Part shown: piece by piece, positions 19,765 to 28,488 of the stretch | How positions within the stretch are numbered: the stretch's first letter is position 1 | Layout: each line of letters opens with the position of its first letter | IMG/VR virus record: IMGVR_UViG_3300045256_000082 | Location: 1 to 38,542 of that record | DNA from: a virus | Direction: 5' to 3' (one strand) | DNA length: 38,542 bases | Program-made: the position numbers and the translations under genes | The notes under the pieces: generated by a model | Database searches by the model: none | Seen by the model: only the letters and a program-made list of their open reading frames with translations | Told to the model about the DNA's origin: nothing

Positions 19765-20016
19765 ATGAGAGCGCACGCGTGGGCGGTCGTTGACGGCGGC
19801 GAAATCAACCTCCAATCGATCAGCGGAACGCCCCGCGGCGCGATGATGACGTGGCTTGTGGCCACGAAAGGGCACCCGATCGACACCTACGCGACCGATC
19901 CGGTCGTCCTTGCCGAGTTCGGCCGCTGGCGATCGACCGCCAAACTGCAGCGCGTGACCATCGTGTTGCAATCGTCTCTCGCGACCGACGATCCCGCCGC
20001 TACATGGGCCGGTTGA
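19765..20016 (+). CDS. Hypothetical protein, 83 residues
   Basis: A protein of unknown family with a strong AGGAGGG ribosome site. It starts HAWAVVDGGEINLQSISGTP and ends with a beta strand (LQRVTIVLQSSLA), giving a compact beta-alpha-beta look. It stands alone between the small terminase and the tail-fibre promoter. Confidence 0.6.
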   Translation: MRAHAWAVVDGGEINLQSISGTPRGAMMTWLVATKGHPIDTYATDPVVLAEFGRWRSTAKLQRVTIVLQSSLATDDPAATWAG

Positions 20017-20047
20017 GGCATAGCCCCGGCCCTTTATAGCTCGTCGC

Positions 20048-20089
20048 TTGACTAGTTTGTAGGTTTCGTAGGATACTAAGACCTACAAG
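20048..20089 (+). promoter_or_regulatory. Tail-fibre operon promoter with operator
   Basis: TTGACT (20048-20053), 18 bases and GATACT (20072-20077), followed by AAGAC. The spacer contains TGTAGGTTTCGTAGGA (20058-20073) and CCTACA follows at 20082-20087. It is one of the best examples of the shared promoter form. Confidence 0.7.
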
Positions 20090-20124
20090 CGGACGCCGTG
20101 TCACCGGGACGCGCGGTCGCACCC

Positions 20125-20301
20125 GGGAGGCTATCATGTAAAACGCGGCTCATCACTCCGCTAGGCGCGGCTCCGACGCCTGAGTCAAGCCCCGCACGCT
20201 GTCCCCCGTCCCCTCCGTGGCGTGCCAGAGGCAGACCAAACATCGGGCACCCTTTCCAGCCCTCCGGCGACAGGCTTGCACAGGCCGGCGCCGGGGTTTT
20301 T
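20125..20301 (+). promoter_or_regulatory. Leader with start-stop codon pair and attenuator-like hairpin
   Basis: The 5' leader of the fibre gene is about 235 bases. At 20125-20141 GGGAGG and a five-base spacer lead to ATG immediately followed by TAA. At 20264-20301 CCGGCG pairs with CGCCGG and is followed by GG and five T, an intrinsic-terminator shape just before the fibre start. Both could tune expression; neither is proven. Nothing else is seen in 20017-20320. Confidence 0.35.
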
Positions 20302-20320
20302 CGTTCTCAGGTATCGTTGA

Positions 20321-21613
20321 ATGCCGCAGCCCACCCCGTACGAGCCGGATTTTACGTTCTGGTCGATCGAAGCCGGTCAAAGTTGGTTCCCGGGGCACCA
20401 GCTCGACCATGAATTCGCGAACCTCGACATCACGCTCACTGAAATTCTCGACAATCTGGAGCTGATTCAGCGCGACGACGGCGAAGTCGCGAACAAGACC
20501 ATTGGCCGCGACCAGCTCAAAGACGATTTGTGGCTGACGATCCAAGCGCTGAGCGCGCAGAACGCGCAAGAGGTGCTTGACGCGATCGACGCGCTCTCTT
20601 TGCTCAAAGCCGATATCAACTCGCCAACGTTTACGGGCGACCCGAAGGCGCCGACACCCTCGCCGGGCGACAACGACACGTCGATCGCGACGTCGGCGTT
20701 CGTCACGGCCGCGGTCGTCGCCGGCATCGCGACTCGGCAGCCGCTCGACGCGGATTTGACCGCTCTCGCGGCCTTGGCCACGACCGGATTCGCGGCGCGG
20801 ACGGCAGCAGACACGTGGGCGCTGCGCTCGCTCACCGCGCCGGCGGCCGGTTTCACGATTACGAACCCCGCCGGCGTCGCCGGCAACCCGACTTTCGTTC
20901 TCGCGAATGATCTCGCCGCGCTCGAAGCGCTCGCGTCCAACGGTTTCGCAGAGCGTACCGGCGTCGACACTTGGCAGATCACCGGATTCACTGGCACCGG
21001 TTCCGTGGTGCGCGCTTCTGCCCCCACCCTTACCGGCACGACCGTTATCTCAATCAATACGGCGGTTACGCGCCTCGATTATCTGCAGCTCACGCCGACA
21101 GATTGGGGCTCTAACAAACCTTATCTCGCGTTCACGAAAGGGATGGCGCCCGAGACGTGGGAAATTGTGCTGTGGGACGGCACCGACAGCAACGGCATCG
21201 TCAACGTCATTACGGGCACCGGCAACCTTCAGAACAACGGCAATAACGTCTGGCACCTTGGCAATCTCGCGCAGCCGGCACAGCTCAATGTCGAAGATCA
21301 AACGCTCGCCGGCGGCGCTCGTGTCACTGAAAAAGATCTTGGCACGATCAGCTCCGGCACCGTGACGCCTGATCCCGGCGACCGGCCGCTACAGAAATAC
21401 ACGAACGGCGGCGCGCACACGCTCGCGCCCGGCTCCAACGTCGGCGCGTATCTGCTGACGATCGTCAACAACGGATCGGCCGGCGCCATCACGACGAGTG
21501 GATGGACGAAGGTCGCCGGCGACTCGTTCACCACCACTAACGGGCACAAATTCCGCTGTCATGCCAGCATCACCGGTGACGGCTCCGTGCTCATCGTGCA
21601 GGCGATGCAGTAA
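20321..21613 (+). CDS. Tail fibre protein with shared N-terminal attachment module
   Basis: A 430-residue fibre-type protein. The first 70 residues (PYEPDFTFWSIEAG, NLELIQRDDGEVAN) match the N-terminus of the second fibre at 22375, so they probably anchor both to the tail. Next come Ala/Thr-rich low-complexity repeats (FVTAAVVAGIATRQPLDADL, LAALATTGFAARTAADTWA and a later FAERTGVDTWQITGFTG). The C-terminal part is beta-rich (NNGSAGAITTSGWTKVAGDS). Repeats of the type ATTGFAARTAADTWA are typical of phage fibre shafts. The stop overlaps the next start as TAATG. Confidence 0.85.
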   Translation: MPQPTPYEPDFTFWSIEAGQSWFPGHQLDHEFANLDITLTEILDNLELIQRDDGEVANKTIGRDQLKDDLWLTIQALSAQNAQEVLDAIDALSLLKADINSPTFTGDPKAPTPSPGDNDTSIATSAFVTAAVVAGIATRQPLDADLTALAALATTGFAARTAADTWALRSLTAPAAGFTITNPAGVAGNPTFVLANDLAALEALASNGFAERTGVDTWQITGFTGTGSVVRASAPTLTGTTVISINTAVTRLDYLQLTPTDWGSNKPYLAFTKGMAPETWEIVLWDGTDSNGIVNVITGTGNLQNNGNNVWHLGNLAQPAQLNVEDQTLAGGARVTEKDLGTISSGTVTPDPGDRPLQKYTNGGAHTLAPGSNVGAYLLTIVNNGSAGAITTSGWTKVAGDSFTTTNGHKFRCHASITGDGSVLIVQAMQ

Positions 21614-22332
21614 TGGACCTCTGGCTGCCGCCTAAGCCGGCGATTATCATGCCGGCGCCCGTTGTCGAGGTGCCGCGCCGCGGCAATCTCTTCTTCGTGC
21701 CGCCTCCGTTCATCAGAAAGTCGGCGGTGACATTCTCGCTTTCGTTCCATGCGAGCGTGATCAACACCGGTAGCGGCACGACCAGCACCCTGACCCTCCC
21801 GGGCACGGTTCAGGGCGGCGATCTGATTGTCTTGTTCAACCGCGGCAACGGCACCGCTGTAACGCCGGGCGGGTACACAAACCTAGCCAACATCAACTCG
21901 ACATTTCGGTGCGAGGCGCATTACAAGATCGCGGTCGGGGGCGATGCGGGTGCGGTCGTTAACGGGATCAACGCATCCTCGGTGTGGCGATTTACGGCTA
22001 TCGTGATCAGGCCAACGGCGGCGATCGTCACGGCGACGCCGAGCACGGTTAATGCAGAAGCGACCGCGGGCGATCCCGCTTTACAAAACGTTGCCGCGGG
22101 CAGCGGCACCCCGCCGCTGGTGATCTTCGCGATGTATAGCTGTGCGGACGCGGTTATACCGTCCGGCACGTTCTCGCCGGCTGAAGACGCCAATATCGGC
22201 AACGGCGCGGGCCAGAATTTCGACGTCCGCTACAAAATATACAACACATCGCCTTCGAACACGTCAGTCGACCAAGCGGACGGTGGAGCCTTCAATCATC
22301 TGATCAGCTTCTACATCGCGTGCCAGCCATAA
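21613..22332 (+). CDS. Beta-rich tail or receptor-contact protein
   Basis: A 239-residue protein. After a proline-rich start (LWLPPKPAIIMPAPVVEVPR) comes a beta-sandwich-like domain (TLTLPGTVQGGDLIVLFNRG, WRFTAIVIRP, PPLVIFAMYSC). Such domains are common at the distal part of phage fibres. It is coupled to the first fibre by TAATG and ends just before the promoter of the second fibre, so a fibre-tip or chaperone role is likely. The precise family is not known to me. Confidence 0.65.
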   Translation: MDLWLPPKPAIIMPAPVVEVPRRGNLFFVPPPFIRKSAVTFSLSFHASVINTGSGTTSTLTLPGTVQGGDLIVLFNRGNGTAVTPGGYTNLANINSTFRCEAHYKIAVGGDAGAVVNGINASSVWRFTAIVIRPTAAIVTATPSTVNAEATAGDPALQNVAAGSGTPPLVIFAMYSCADAVIPSGTFSPAEDANIGNGAGQNFDVRYKIYNTSPSNTSVDQADGGAFNHLISFYIACQP

Positions 22333-22334
22333 GC

Positions 22335-22370
22335 TTGACTGCGTTGTAGGTTTTGTAGGAAGCTAAGACA
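22335..22370 (+). promoter_or_regulatory. Promoter very close to the second fibre start
   Basis: TTGACT (22335-22340), 18 bases and GAAGCT (22359-22364), followed by AAGACATACA. The spacer holds TGTAGGTTTTGTAGGA (22345-22360). The ATG is at 22375, ten bases after the -10, so transcripts from this promoter would have almost no leader. Confidence 0.65.
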
Positions 22371-22374
22371 TACA

Positions 22375-23598
22375 ATGGCACAACCGATCCCGTACGACCG
22401 GGAATTCTCGTTCACTAACTTCCAGACGGCGAACCCACTGGCAACCCTGCCGGCGGATCAGCTCGACGCTGAACTGAATTCCGTTAAGCAAACTCTCGAC
22501 ACCGTGCTCGCCAACCTGGAACTCATCCAGCGCGACGACGGCGCGATTGCGAACCTGTCCGTTGGCGCCGAGCAGCTCGCCGCAGAGGTTCAGGTCGGCA
22601 TCAGCACGCCGCGCGTTTGGGCGACCGCGACGCAATACAAGATTTCGCCGATCGACACGGTTTTCCAAGGAAGCGCCTTCTACAGGGCCAAGGCAGATCA
22701 CACGAGCGGCGTCTTCGCGACCGATCTCGCGGCCGGCAAGTGGGAATTGATCGTTAACCTCGCCAGCGTGCCGCTGGTTAACGCGTCACAGATCGCGGTT
22801 TCGCCAACCGGCGGGATCAGCGCCGTGACGGTGCAAGCCGCGCTCGCCGAAGTCGACGCCGAGAAGGCGCCGCTATCCCACACGCACGTAGCGACGCAGA
22901 TCAGCGACAGTACGGCGATCGGCCGCGCGCTGTTGACCGCTGCGGACGCTGCAGCTGCCGGCGCGCTACTGCCGGGCTTGCCGCCGGGCATCGTCTTTCC
23001 TTACGCCGGCACATCGGCACCGGCCGGTTATCTGCTATGCGGCGGCCAAGCGGTCAGCCGCGCGACGTTCGCGGCGCTGTTCCTGGTCATCGGTACGACG
23101 TACGGCTCCGGCGACGGCGCGACCACGTTCAACGTGCCCGATCTGCGCGGGCGCGTGGTCGCTGGCAAAGACGACATGGTGCAAGGGTCGGCGAACCGGC
23201 TCACGAACCAAGCCGGCGGACTCGACGGTGATATCTTGGCCGCGGTTGGCGGCAGTGAAGGCGCGACGATTACGCAGGCGCAATTGCCGAGCTGCACTTT
23301 TGCGAATTCCGGTATCTCGGTTGGCGAGACGCCGCACCGGCATTTCGAATTCAGCACCGACCAAAACGTCAATACCACTCTCACCAACGCCAATCGGCCA
23401 CAGGTGGCCGGGTTCTTCGGTGGTGATGGCGCGACCAATAACGCTGCCGGCACCGCTGATTGCACGATCGGCCTTTCGTCGGCGGCGACCGCTGGCGTCA
23501 CAATCACCGCGCAAGGCAGCGCAGCATCGGGAGGCTCAGGCGCCGCGCACAACAACGTGCAGCCGACAATCATCCTGAACTACATCATCAAGACCTAA
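22375..23598 (+). CDS. Second tail fibre, with phage collar domain
   Basis: A 407-residue protein. Residues 1-70 (PYDREFSFTNFQ, NLELIQRDDGAIAN) repeat the attachment module of the first fibre. A small domain with aromatic residues (ATQYKISPIDTVFQGSAFYR) follows, then a collar domain (GIVFPYAGTSAPAGYLLCGG, FNVPDLRGRVVAGKDD) and a C-terminal part ending in VQPTIILNYIIKT, as in collar-type tail proteins. It probably contacts the host surface. There is no normal ribosome site; see the adjacent promoter. Confidence 0.88.
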   Translation: MAQPIPYDREFSFTNFQTANPLATLPADQLDAELNSVKQTLDTVLANLELIQRDDGAIANLSVGAEQLAAEVQVGISTPRVWATATQYKISPIDTVFQGSAFYRAKADHTSGVFATDLAAGKWELIVNLASVPLVNASQIAVSPTGGISAVTVQAALAEVDAEKAPLSHTHVATQISDSTAIGRALLTAADAAAAGALLPGLPPGIVFPYAGTSAPAGYLLCGGQAVSRATFAALFLVIGTTYGSGDGATTFNVPDLRGRVVAGKDDMVQGSANRLTNQAGGLDGDILAAVGGSEGATITQAQLPSCTFANSGISVGETPHRHFEFSTDQNVNTTLTNANRPQVAGFFGGDGATNNAAGTADCTIGLSSAATAGVTITAQGSAASGGSGAAHNNVQPTIILNYIIKT

Positions 23599-23608
23599 CG
23601 GAGGGACC

Positions 23609-24628
23609 ATGGCGCTAAGCGATGCTGACTTGGTGCAGCTGGTTGAGCGGCATGGGAGCGTGCGCGCAGCGGCGAGAGCCGCAGGCATCGCGCGGTCGTC
23701 GATCCAAGAGCGGTACAGGAAGCTGTCCGCCCGCGGCGCTGTTAAGCTCCCTGAGCCTGAAATCGAGTACCCCAACCTTCCCGAGAGCGAGCTGCCAGTT
23801 GAGAAATTGATTGACCATGCGTGCCAGCAATTCACGGCTGCAAACAAGGCGCGCGAAGCGCGTCGGTGGATGGAAATCAAGATCAAAAAGAACGAGCCCA
23901 TCGGCGTCTGTTTCATGGGCGACCCCCATATCGACAACGCCGGAACGAACTGGCCGCTGCTGCGCGAGCACATCACAATCTTGGAGACTACTCCTGGTCT
24001 CTACGCGATTGGTGGAAATGATATCACAGATAATTGGGTCGGCCGACTCATGCGACTCTACGCCGACACGAAGATGTCGAAGAAACAGGCGTGGAAGATC
24101 GTCAAATGGCTGCTGAAGGACTCCGATGTTAAGTGGCTTGTTCACATTTTGGGGAATCATGATGCTTGGGGAGATGGCCCGTACATCTTCAAAGCGAATG
24201 CAGGCGTTGTACCGGTCGAAGATTGGTCAGCGCGCTTTCAACTAGTCTTCCCGAACGATACGCGCGTTCGAATCCACATGTCGCACGACTTCCCCGGCAC
24301 GTCGCAGTGGAACCATCTGCACGGCGCGCAGAAACAAGCGCAGTGGGGCGAGCAGGCGCACATCTACGCGTGCGCCCATAAGCACTGTTGGGCGGTGCAC
24401 GAGGAAGAACACGCTCACCGGGGCTACACGTACCATCTGATCCGGGCGCGTGGCTACAAGTTCATTGACAATTTCGCCGACGTGCACGGCTTCGGCTCAC
24501 AGAAGCGCGGCGCGAGCATCACGGCAATTATCGACCCGCACGGAGGCGGGCAAGAACCGGGCATTCGTTGCTTCCCCGATCTGGAGGAAGCCGCAGAATT
24601 CCTAACGTGGAAGCGCAGCAGAAAGTAA
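23609..24628 (+). CDS. HTH-fused calcineurin-like metallophosphoesterase
   Basis: A 339-residue protein. Residues 5-40 form a helix-turn-helix (LVERHGSVRAAARAAGIARS) similar to small-terminase and NinH-type motifs. The rest is a metallophosphoesterase: GDPHID (104-109), GGND (135-138), LGNHD (181-185), His226 in MSHD and AHKH (256-259). These bind two metals and cleave phosphoesters; DNA is a likely substrate given the HTH. The gene lies directly before the large terminase and overlaps it, so a packaging or end-processing role is possible. Confidence 0.85.
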   Translation: MALSDADLVQLVERHGSVRAAARAAGIARSSIQERYRKLSARGAVKLPEPEIEYPNLPESELPVEKLIDHACQQFTAANKAREARRWMEIKIKKNEPIGVCFMGDPHIDNAGTNWPLLREHITILETTPGLYAIGGNDITDNWVGRLMRLYADTKMSKKQAWKIVKWLLKDSDVKWLVHILGNHDAWGDGPYIFKANAGVVPVEDWSARFQLVFPNDTRVRIHMSHDFPGTSQWNHLHGAQKQAQWGEQAHIYACAHKHCWAVHEEEHAHRGYTYHLIRARGYKFIDNFADVHGFGSQKRGASITAIIDPHGGGQEPGIRCFPDLEEAAEFLTWKRSRK

Positions 24629-26247
24629 ACCCGCACGCTCTGCAGCTGAAGGCGGTTCAGCGGCTCATCGCGATCAAGGAAGCGCGAGAGCATATGCTGC
24701 CGTATCTGCAGCTGACGATGCCGGATGCGAATGACCCGGACGATGCGACCAAAAGCCGGTTCATTCTCACTCCGCAAGCGCGTCTGCTCGCCGAGATTTG
24801 GGAGAAATGCGTCAGTCGCAAGCTGAAGCGCGTCGCCGTCTCGATCGGCCCGCAATTTGGCAAGAGTCAAATCATCTCGCGCGTCGGGCCGGCTTGGACA
24901 GCCGGCAAAGACCCGTCGCAGCACATGATCTTGGGGAGTTACAACGATGACTTTGCCCACGAGTTCGGCACCGAAGTCCGCAACATCGCGACCAGCCCGG
25001 TATCTAAACAGGTCTTCCCGGCTCTGGAGTTCTCGAAGGGAGGCGCGGCGAAAAACCTGCTCATTACATCGCGTGGGGGCAAACTGGCCTTTGTGGGCGT
25101 CGGTGGTTCCGGCACTGGCAAACCTGCGGACGGCTTTGTTGTCGACGACCCATATCGTAACGCCGAAGATGCTAATTCAGAGAGCTATCGGGAACGTGTT
25201 TGGAATTGGTTCAATGGCGTTGTGTTCTCGCGATGCCACGACGATACCTTTATCTTTATCGTTCATACGCGATGGAACCTCGACGACCTAATCGGCCGGC
25301 TTTGCGATCCGAAGCACCCGGAGCGCAACGGCAAGTATAAGGGCCACGCTGAGCGTTGGACGTACATCAACCTGCCGGCGGTCGTCGACGATCCGGCGCT
25401 CGCCAAGGCGTTAGGGCTTACGCTCGAAACGCCGACCGACCCGCTCGTGATCGAGCAGTTTGGGCGCAAGCCCATGTCGTCGCTCTGGCCCGGGCGCAAG
25501 TCGCTGCCCCTTCTGGCCGAAGCCAAGGCACTCGACGCTTACACCTTTAACAGCCTCTACATGGGCTCGCCGGCGCCCGACGACGGCGACTATTTCAAAA
25601 AGGAATATCTCGTCGAGTACAATCGCGACGAGCTGCCGAAAGAGCTGCGCTACTATGGATCTTCTGACCATGCGGTCAGCACCAAGCAGCGCGCCGATTT
25701 TACGTGCATCGGGTGTGTCGGTATCGACGAGAACGAAGACATCTGGGTTCTTCCCGATCTCGTTTGGGAACGGATGGACACACTTCGGACCGTCGAAGAA
25801 CTGATCAACCAATTCAAGACCCACAAGCCAGGTCTTTGGTGGCTTGAAAACGAACTCATATCGAAGTCGTTCGGGCCGTTCCTCATCAAGCGCATGATCG
25901 AGGACAAGGTTTACACGACAACGCTCGACCCGATCACGCCGTCTAAGGACAAGCGCGTGCGCGCTCGCGCCATCCAAGGCCGGATGCAGATGCGCAAGGT
26001 GCGCTTTCCGCGCTTCGCTCCGTGGTGGCAGCGCGCCCGCGGGCAGTTGCTCATGTTCGACAACGGGCCGAACGACGACTTTGTGGATTTTCTCTCTAAC
26101 GTCGGTCAGGGGCTCTTGAAAGAACTCGGAGCTCCGAAAGCAGCACTGCCCGACGAGCTTCCCACCAACACGATCGGCGCGATCCTCCGTCGCGCCAAGT
26201 TCCGCGCAATGCAAGAGAAGCGCGTGAAAGCCACCGCAGGATGGTGA
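24607..26247 (+). CDS. terL: Terminase large subunit
   Basis: The motor and nuclease that cuts and packages the DNA, about 546 residues. Walker A is GPQFGKS (81-87), Walker B is FVVDD (177-181), and the coupling region is IVHTRW. The nuclease domain shows SSDHAVSTKQRADFT with Asp354 and LWWLENE with Glu414. The start is uncertain: GTG at 24607 overlaps the phosphoesterase end by 22 bases; TTG at 24568 or ATG at 24694 are alternatives. The portal starts two bases after its stop. Confidence 0.93.
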   Translation: MEAQQKVNPHALQLKAVQRLIAIKEAREHMLPYLQLTMPDANDPDDATKSRFILTPQARLLAEIWEKCVSRKLKRVAVSIGPQFGKSQIISRVGPAWTAGKDPSQHMILGSYNDDFAHEFGTEVRNIATSPVSKQVFPALEFSKGGAAKNLLITSRGGKLAFVGVGGSGTGKPADGFVVDDPYRNAEDANSESYRERVWNWFNGVVFSRCHDDTFIFIVHTRWNLDDLIGRLCDPKHPERNGKYKGHAERWTYINLPAVVDDPALAKALGLTLETPTDPLVIEQFGRKPMSSLWPGRKSLPLLAEAKALDAYTFNSLYMGSPAPDDGDYFKKEYLVEYNRDELPKELRYYGSSDHAVSTKQRADFTCIGCVGIDENEDIWVLPDLVWERMDTLRTVEELINQFKTHKPGLWWLENELISKSFGPFLIKRMIEDKVYTTTLDPITPSKDKRVRARAIQGRMQMRKVRFPRFAPWWQRARGQLLMFDNGPNDDFVDFLSNVGQGLLKELGAPKAALPDELPTNTIGAILRRAKFRAMQEKRVKATAGW

Positions 26248-26248
26248 T

Positions 26249-28411
26249 ATGGCTGAAGAAGTAGAAGTCTCTGCGCCCGCGCCGGCCGCAGCCCCGACAG
26301 CGGCGGCAGTGCCGCAGAATCCGGTTTTTGACGACCAGAACAATCGGCTGCCGGAGCCGGACGAGGCGCAAAAGGCGTTTATCAAGGGTTGGATGGGCCG
26401 CATCGCGGCGGGTAAGAGGCATTGGGAGACGACCTTCGCGCGCATGCGCAAGTGCATGGAAATCGCAAAGGCCGGCGCCGACTCGTCGTGGGCGAAGCTG
26501 AACGAGGAAGGCGGCAACTACGTTGTGCCGATCATCAACCGGCACATCAACCAGTCTGTCGCGCAGACCTACGCCAAGAACCCGAAGGCGTATTGCGAGC
26601 GTAAGCGGCGCCGCATGTACGCGGTTTGGGACGGCAAGCTGGCGTCGCTGTACGAAGCGATCGAGACGGTGCAAACGGCTATACAGGTTGGCATGCCGCC
26701 GGACCCGAACGCGATGGCGATCATCAACGATGTCGCGCAAGTCCAGGCATACAATAACATGATGGATGGTATGGCGGAAACGCTCGAAATCCTTCATGAC
26801 TATTTCATCAACGAGCAGTCCGCCGGCTACAAGCAGCAGTTCAAGGCCGCCGTCCGGCGAGCGCGCGTGAACGGCATCGCGTACGTCGATCTACAGTTCC
26901 AACGCCTTTTGGAGCCGCGGCCGGACGTGACGGCAGAAATCCGGGACATGACTGCGCAGGTCGCGACTGTTGAGGCGCGGCTGCGGCAGATGGCGCGCGG
27001 CGAGATCGAGGAAGACGAGGCGAAGTTTGAGGAACTGCGCCTGGCTCTCGCCGAGCTGCAGAAGGATGAATACAAGATCGTCCGCGAAGGGCCGGTCTAT
27101 GCGTTCCCGAAGTCGACGCAGGTCATCCTCGACCCGGAAGTGAAACACATCAAGACGCTGGCGGGCGCCGACTGGTGGGCTCTCGAATTCGAAATGACGC
27201 CCGACAGGATCGAGGCGACTTATAAGATCAACATCAATGGCCGTTATCAGCAGTACAAGCCAGACGGCGGCCAAAAGACGTATTGGAGTGACTACAAAAA
27301 GAAGGAATGCAGCGACGCACCGGCTCGCGTTTATCGCGTGCAGCAGAAATCGACTGGGCTTGAATTCACGATCTGCGAAGGTTGCGATTACTACCTGAAA
27401 AAGCCGCAGTGCCCGGACGTGAGGATTGAGCGGTTCTTCACGCTGTTTCCGATCGTGTTCAACGAGGTGGAAGACGAGAACGGCGACAGCATTCCGCCGT
27501 CCGATGTCTGGAACGCGCGCCATAGCCAGCAAGAATATAACCGGTCGCGGCAGGGCTTGCGCGAGCATCGTCATATGAACCGGCCCGGGTACTACTCGCC
27601 GGCGCAATCATTGCAGGAAACCGATAAGCAGAAGCTTCAGAATCGCGCACTTGGCGACATCGTGGAAGTAGGTGCCCTGACGCAAGGCGAGAAGCTTGTC
27701 GATAAGCTCGCGCCGATCCCGACCGTGCCGCTCGACCCGAACCTGTACGAAGTGGAGTCGCTGTATAACGACATGCTGCGGACGGTCGGATCGCAACAGG
27801 CGAACATGGGCTCGACTGCCGGCGACACCGCGACCGAAAGCAGCATCGCGGAGAACAGCCGGCAGGTTGGCGAAGCGTCCAACGTCGACGATCTCGACGA
27901 TGTGCTCGCCGAGCTGGCGCACGCAACCGGGCAGCTCATGCTCACGGAGCTGAGCAAAGACACCGTGATCGAGATTGTCGGTCCCGGCGCCGTGTGGCCC
28001 GACACGCCGATGACGCGGGAGGAAGCCGCGAAGGACTTGGCGCTGTCGATCAAGGCCGGCTCGTCTGGCCGCCCGAACAAGCCCGCCGAGCTGGCGAACA
28101 TGGAACGCGCCATGCCGTTCGTGACGCAGCTCCCGAATGTGAACCCAACGCCGTTCGCTGAGAAGTTTTGCGGGCTGCTTGACGTCGACGTGAAAGGCGC
28201 GGTGGTCGAAGGCATGCCGTCCATTCAGGCGATCAATGCCATGATGGCCAAGGCGCAGCAGCTTTCGGCGCAGAACGCCAGCAAAAACCCCGCTGAGCAG
28301 GGCGGAAAGGGCGGCGACAACGCGCCGAAGCCTGCCGCGAACGAGCCCGGCGCACAGCCTGCGTACCCGGCGCCGCAGGGCGCCCCGGGCGCTGGCATGG
28401 GTCTTGCTTGA
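26249..28411 (+). CDS. Portal protein
   Basis: A 720-residue protein placed between large terminase and scaffold, where the portal is expected. The length is that of P22-type and related podovirus portals. The N-terminal region contains an Ala/Pro-rich tail and WAKLNEEGGNYVVPIINRHI. A long central helix (MTAQVATVEARLRQMARGEI) and the HSQQEYNRSRQGLREHRHMN stretch suit a portal stem and wing. The C-terminal 50 residues are Pro/Ala/Gly-rich. The stop codon lies within the -35 box of the next promoter. Confidence 0.85.
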   Translation: MAEEVEVSAPAPAAAPTAAAVPQNPVFDDQNNRLPEPDEAQKAFIKGWMGRIAAGKRHWETTFARMRKCMEIAKAGADSSWAKLNEEGGNYVVPIINRHINQSVAQTYAKNPKAYCERKRRRMYAVWDGKLASLYEAIETVQTAIQVGMPPDPNAMAIINDVAQVQAYNNMMDGMAETLEILHDYFINEQSAGYKQQFKAAVRRARVNGIAYVDLQFQRLLEPRPDVTAEIRDMTAQVATVEARLRQMARGEIEEDEAKFEELRLALAELQKDEYKIVREGPVYAFPKSTQVILDPEVKHIKTLAGADWWALEFEMTPDRIEATYKININGRYQQYKPDGGQKTYWSDYKKKECSDAPARVYRVQQKSTGLEFTICEGCDYYLKKPQCPDVRIERFFTLFPIVFNEVEDENGDSIPPSDVWNARHSQQEYNRSRQGLREHRHMNRPGYYSPAQSLQETDKQKLQNRALGDIVEVGALTQGEKLVDKLAPIPTVPLDPNLYEVESLYNDMLRTVGSQQANMGSTAGDTATESSIAENSRQVGEASNVDDLDDVLAELAHATGQLMLTELSKDTVIEIVGPGAVWPDTPMTREEAAKDLALSIKAGSSGRPNKPAELANMERAMPFVTQLPNVNPTPFAEKFCGLLDVDVKGAVVEGMPSIQAINAMMAKAQQLSAQNASKNPAEQGGKGGDNAPKPAANEPGAQPAYPAPQGAPGAGMGLA

Positions 28412-28449
28412 CAGGAATGTAGGAAATAGAGGATACTAAGACCTACACA
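28408..28449 (+). promoter_or_regulatory. Head operon promoter with operator
   Basis: TTGACA (28408-28413), 18 bases and GATACT (28432-28437), followed by AAGAC. The spacer has TGTAGGAAATAGAGGA (28418-28433) and CCTACA follows at 28442-28447. The TGA of the -35 is also the portal stop codon. It should drive scaffold and coat protein. Confidence 0.75.
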
Positions 28450-28460
28450 ATCTACGGTCA

Positions 28461-28488
28461 CGCCAAGCGCCCTACGGGACGTTTGGCG
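28461..28488 (+). other. Stem-loop in the scaffold leader
   Basis: CGCCAA...TTGGCG with an inner CG-CCC/GGG-CG helix in the 5' leader of the scaffold gene. No T-run follows, so it is more likely a 5' stabiliser than a terminator. GGAGG for the scaffold start lies downstream. Confidence 0.45.

Noticed and set aside
25411-26517. 368-residue minus-strand frame across terminase and portal
   Set aside because: It is antisense to two confidently identified genes and crosses their junction.
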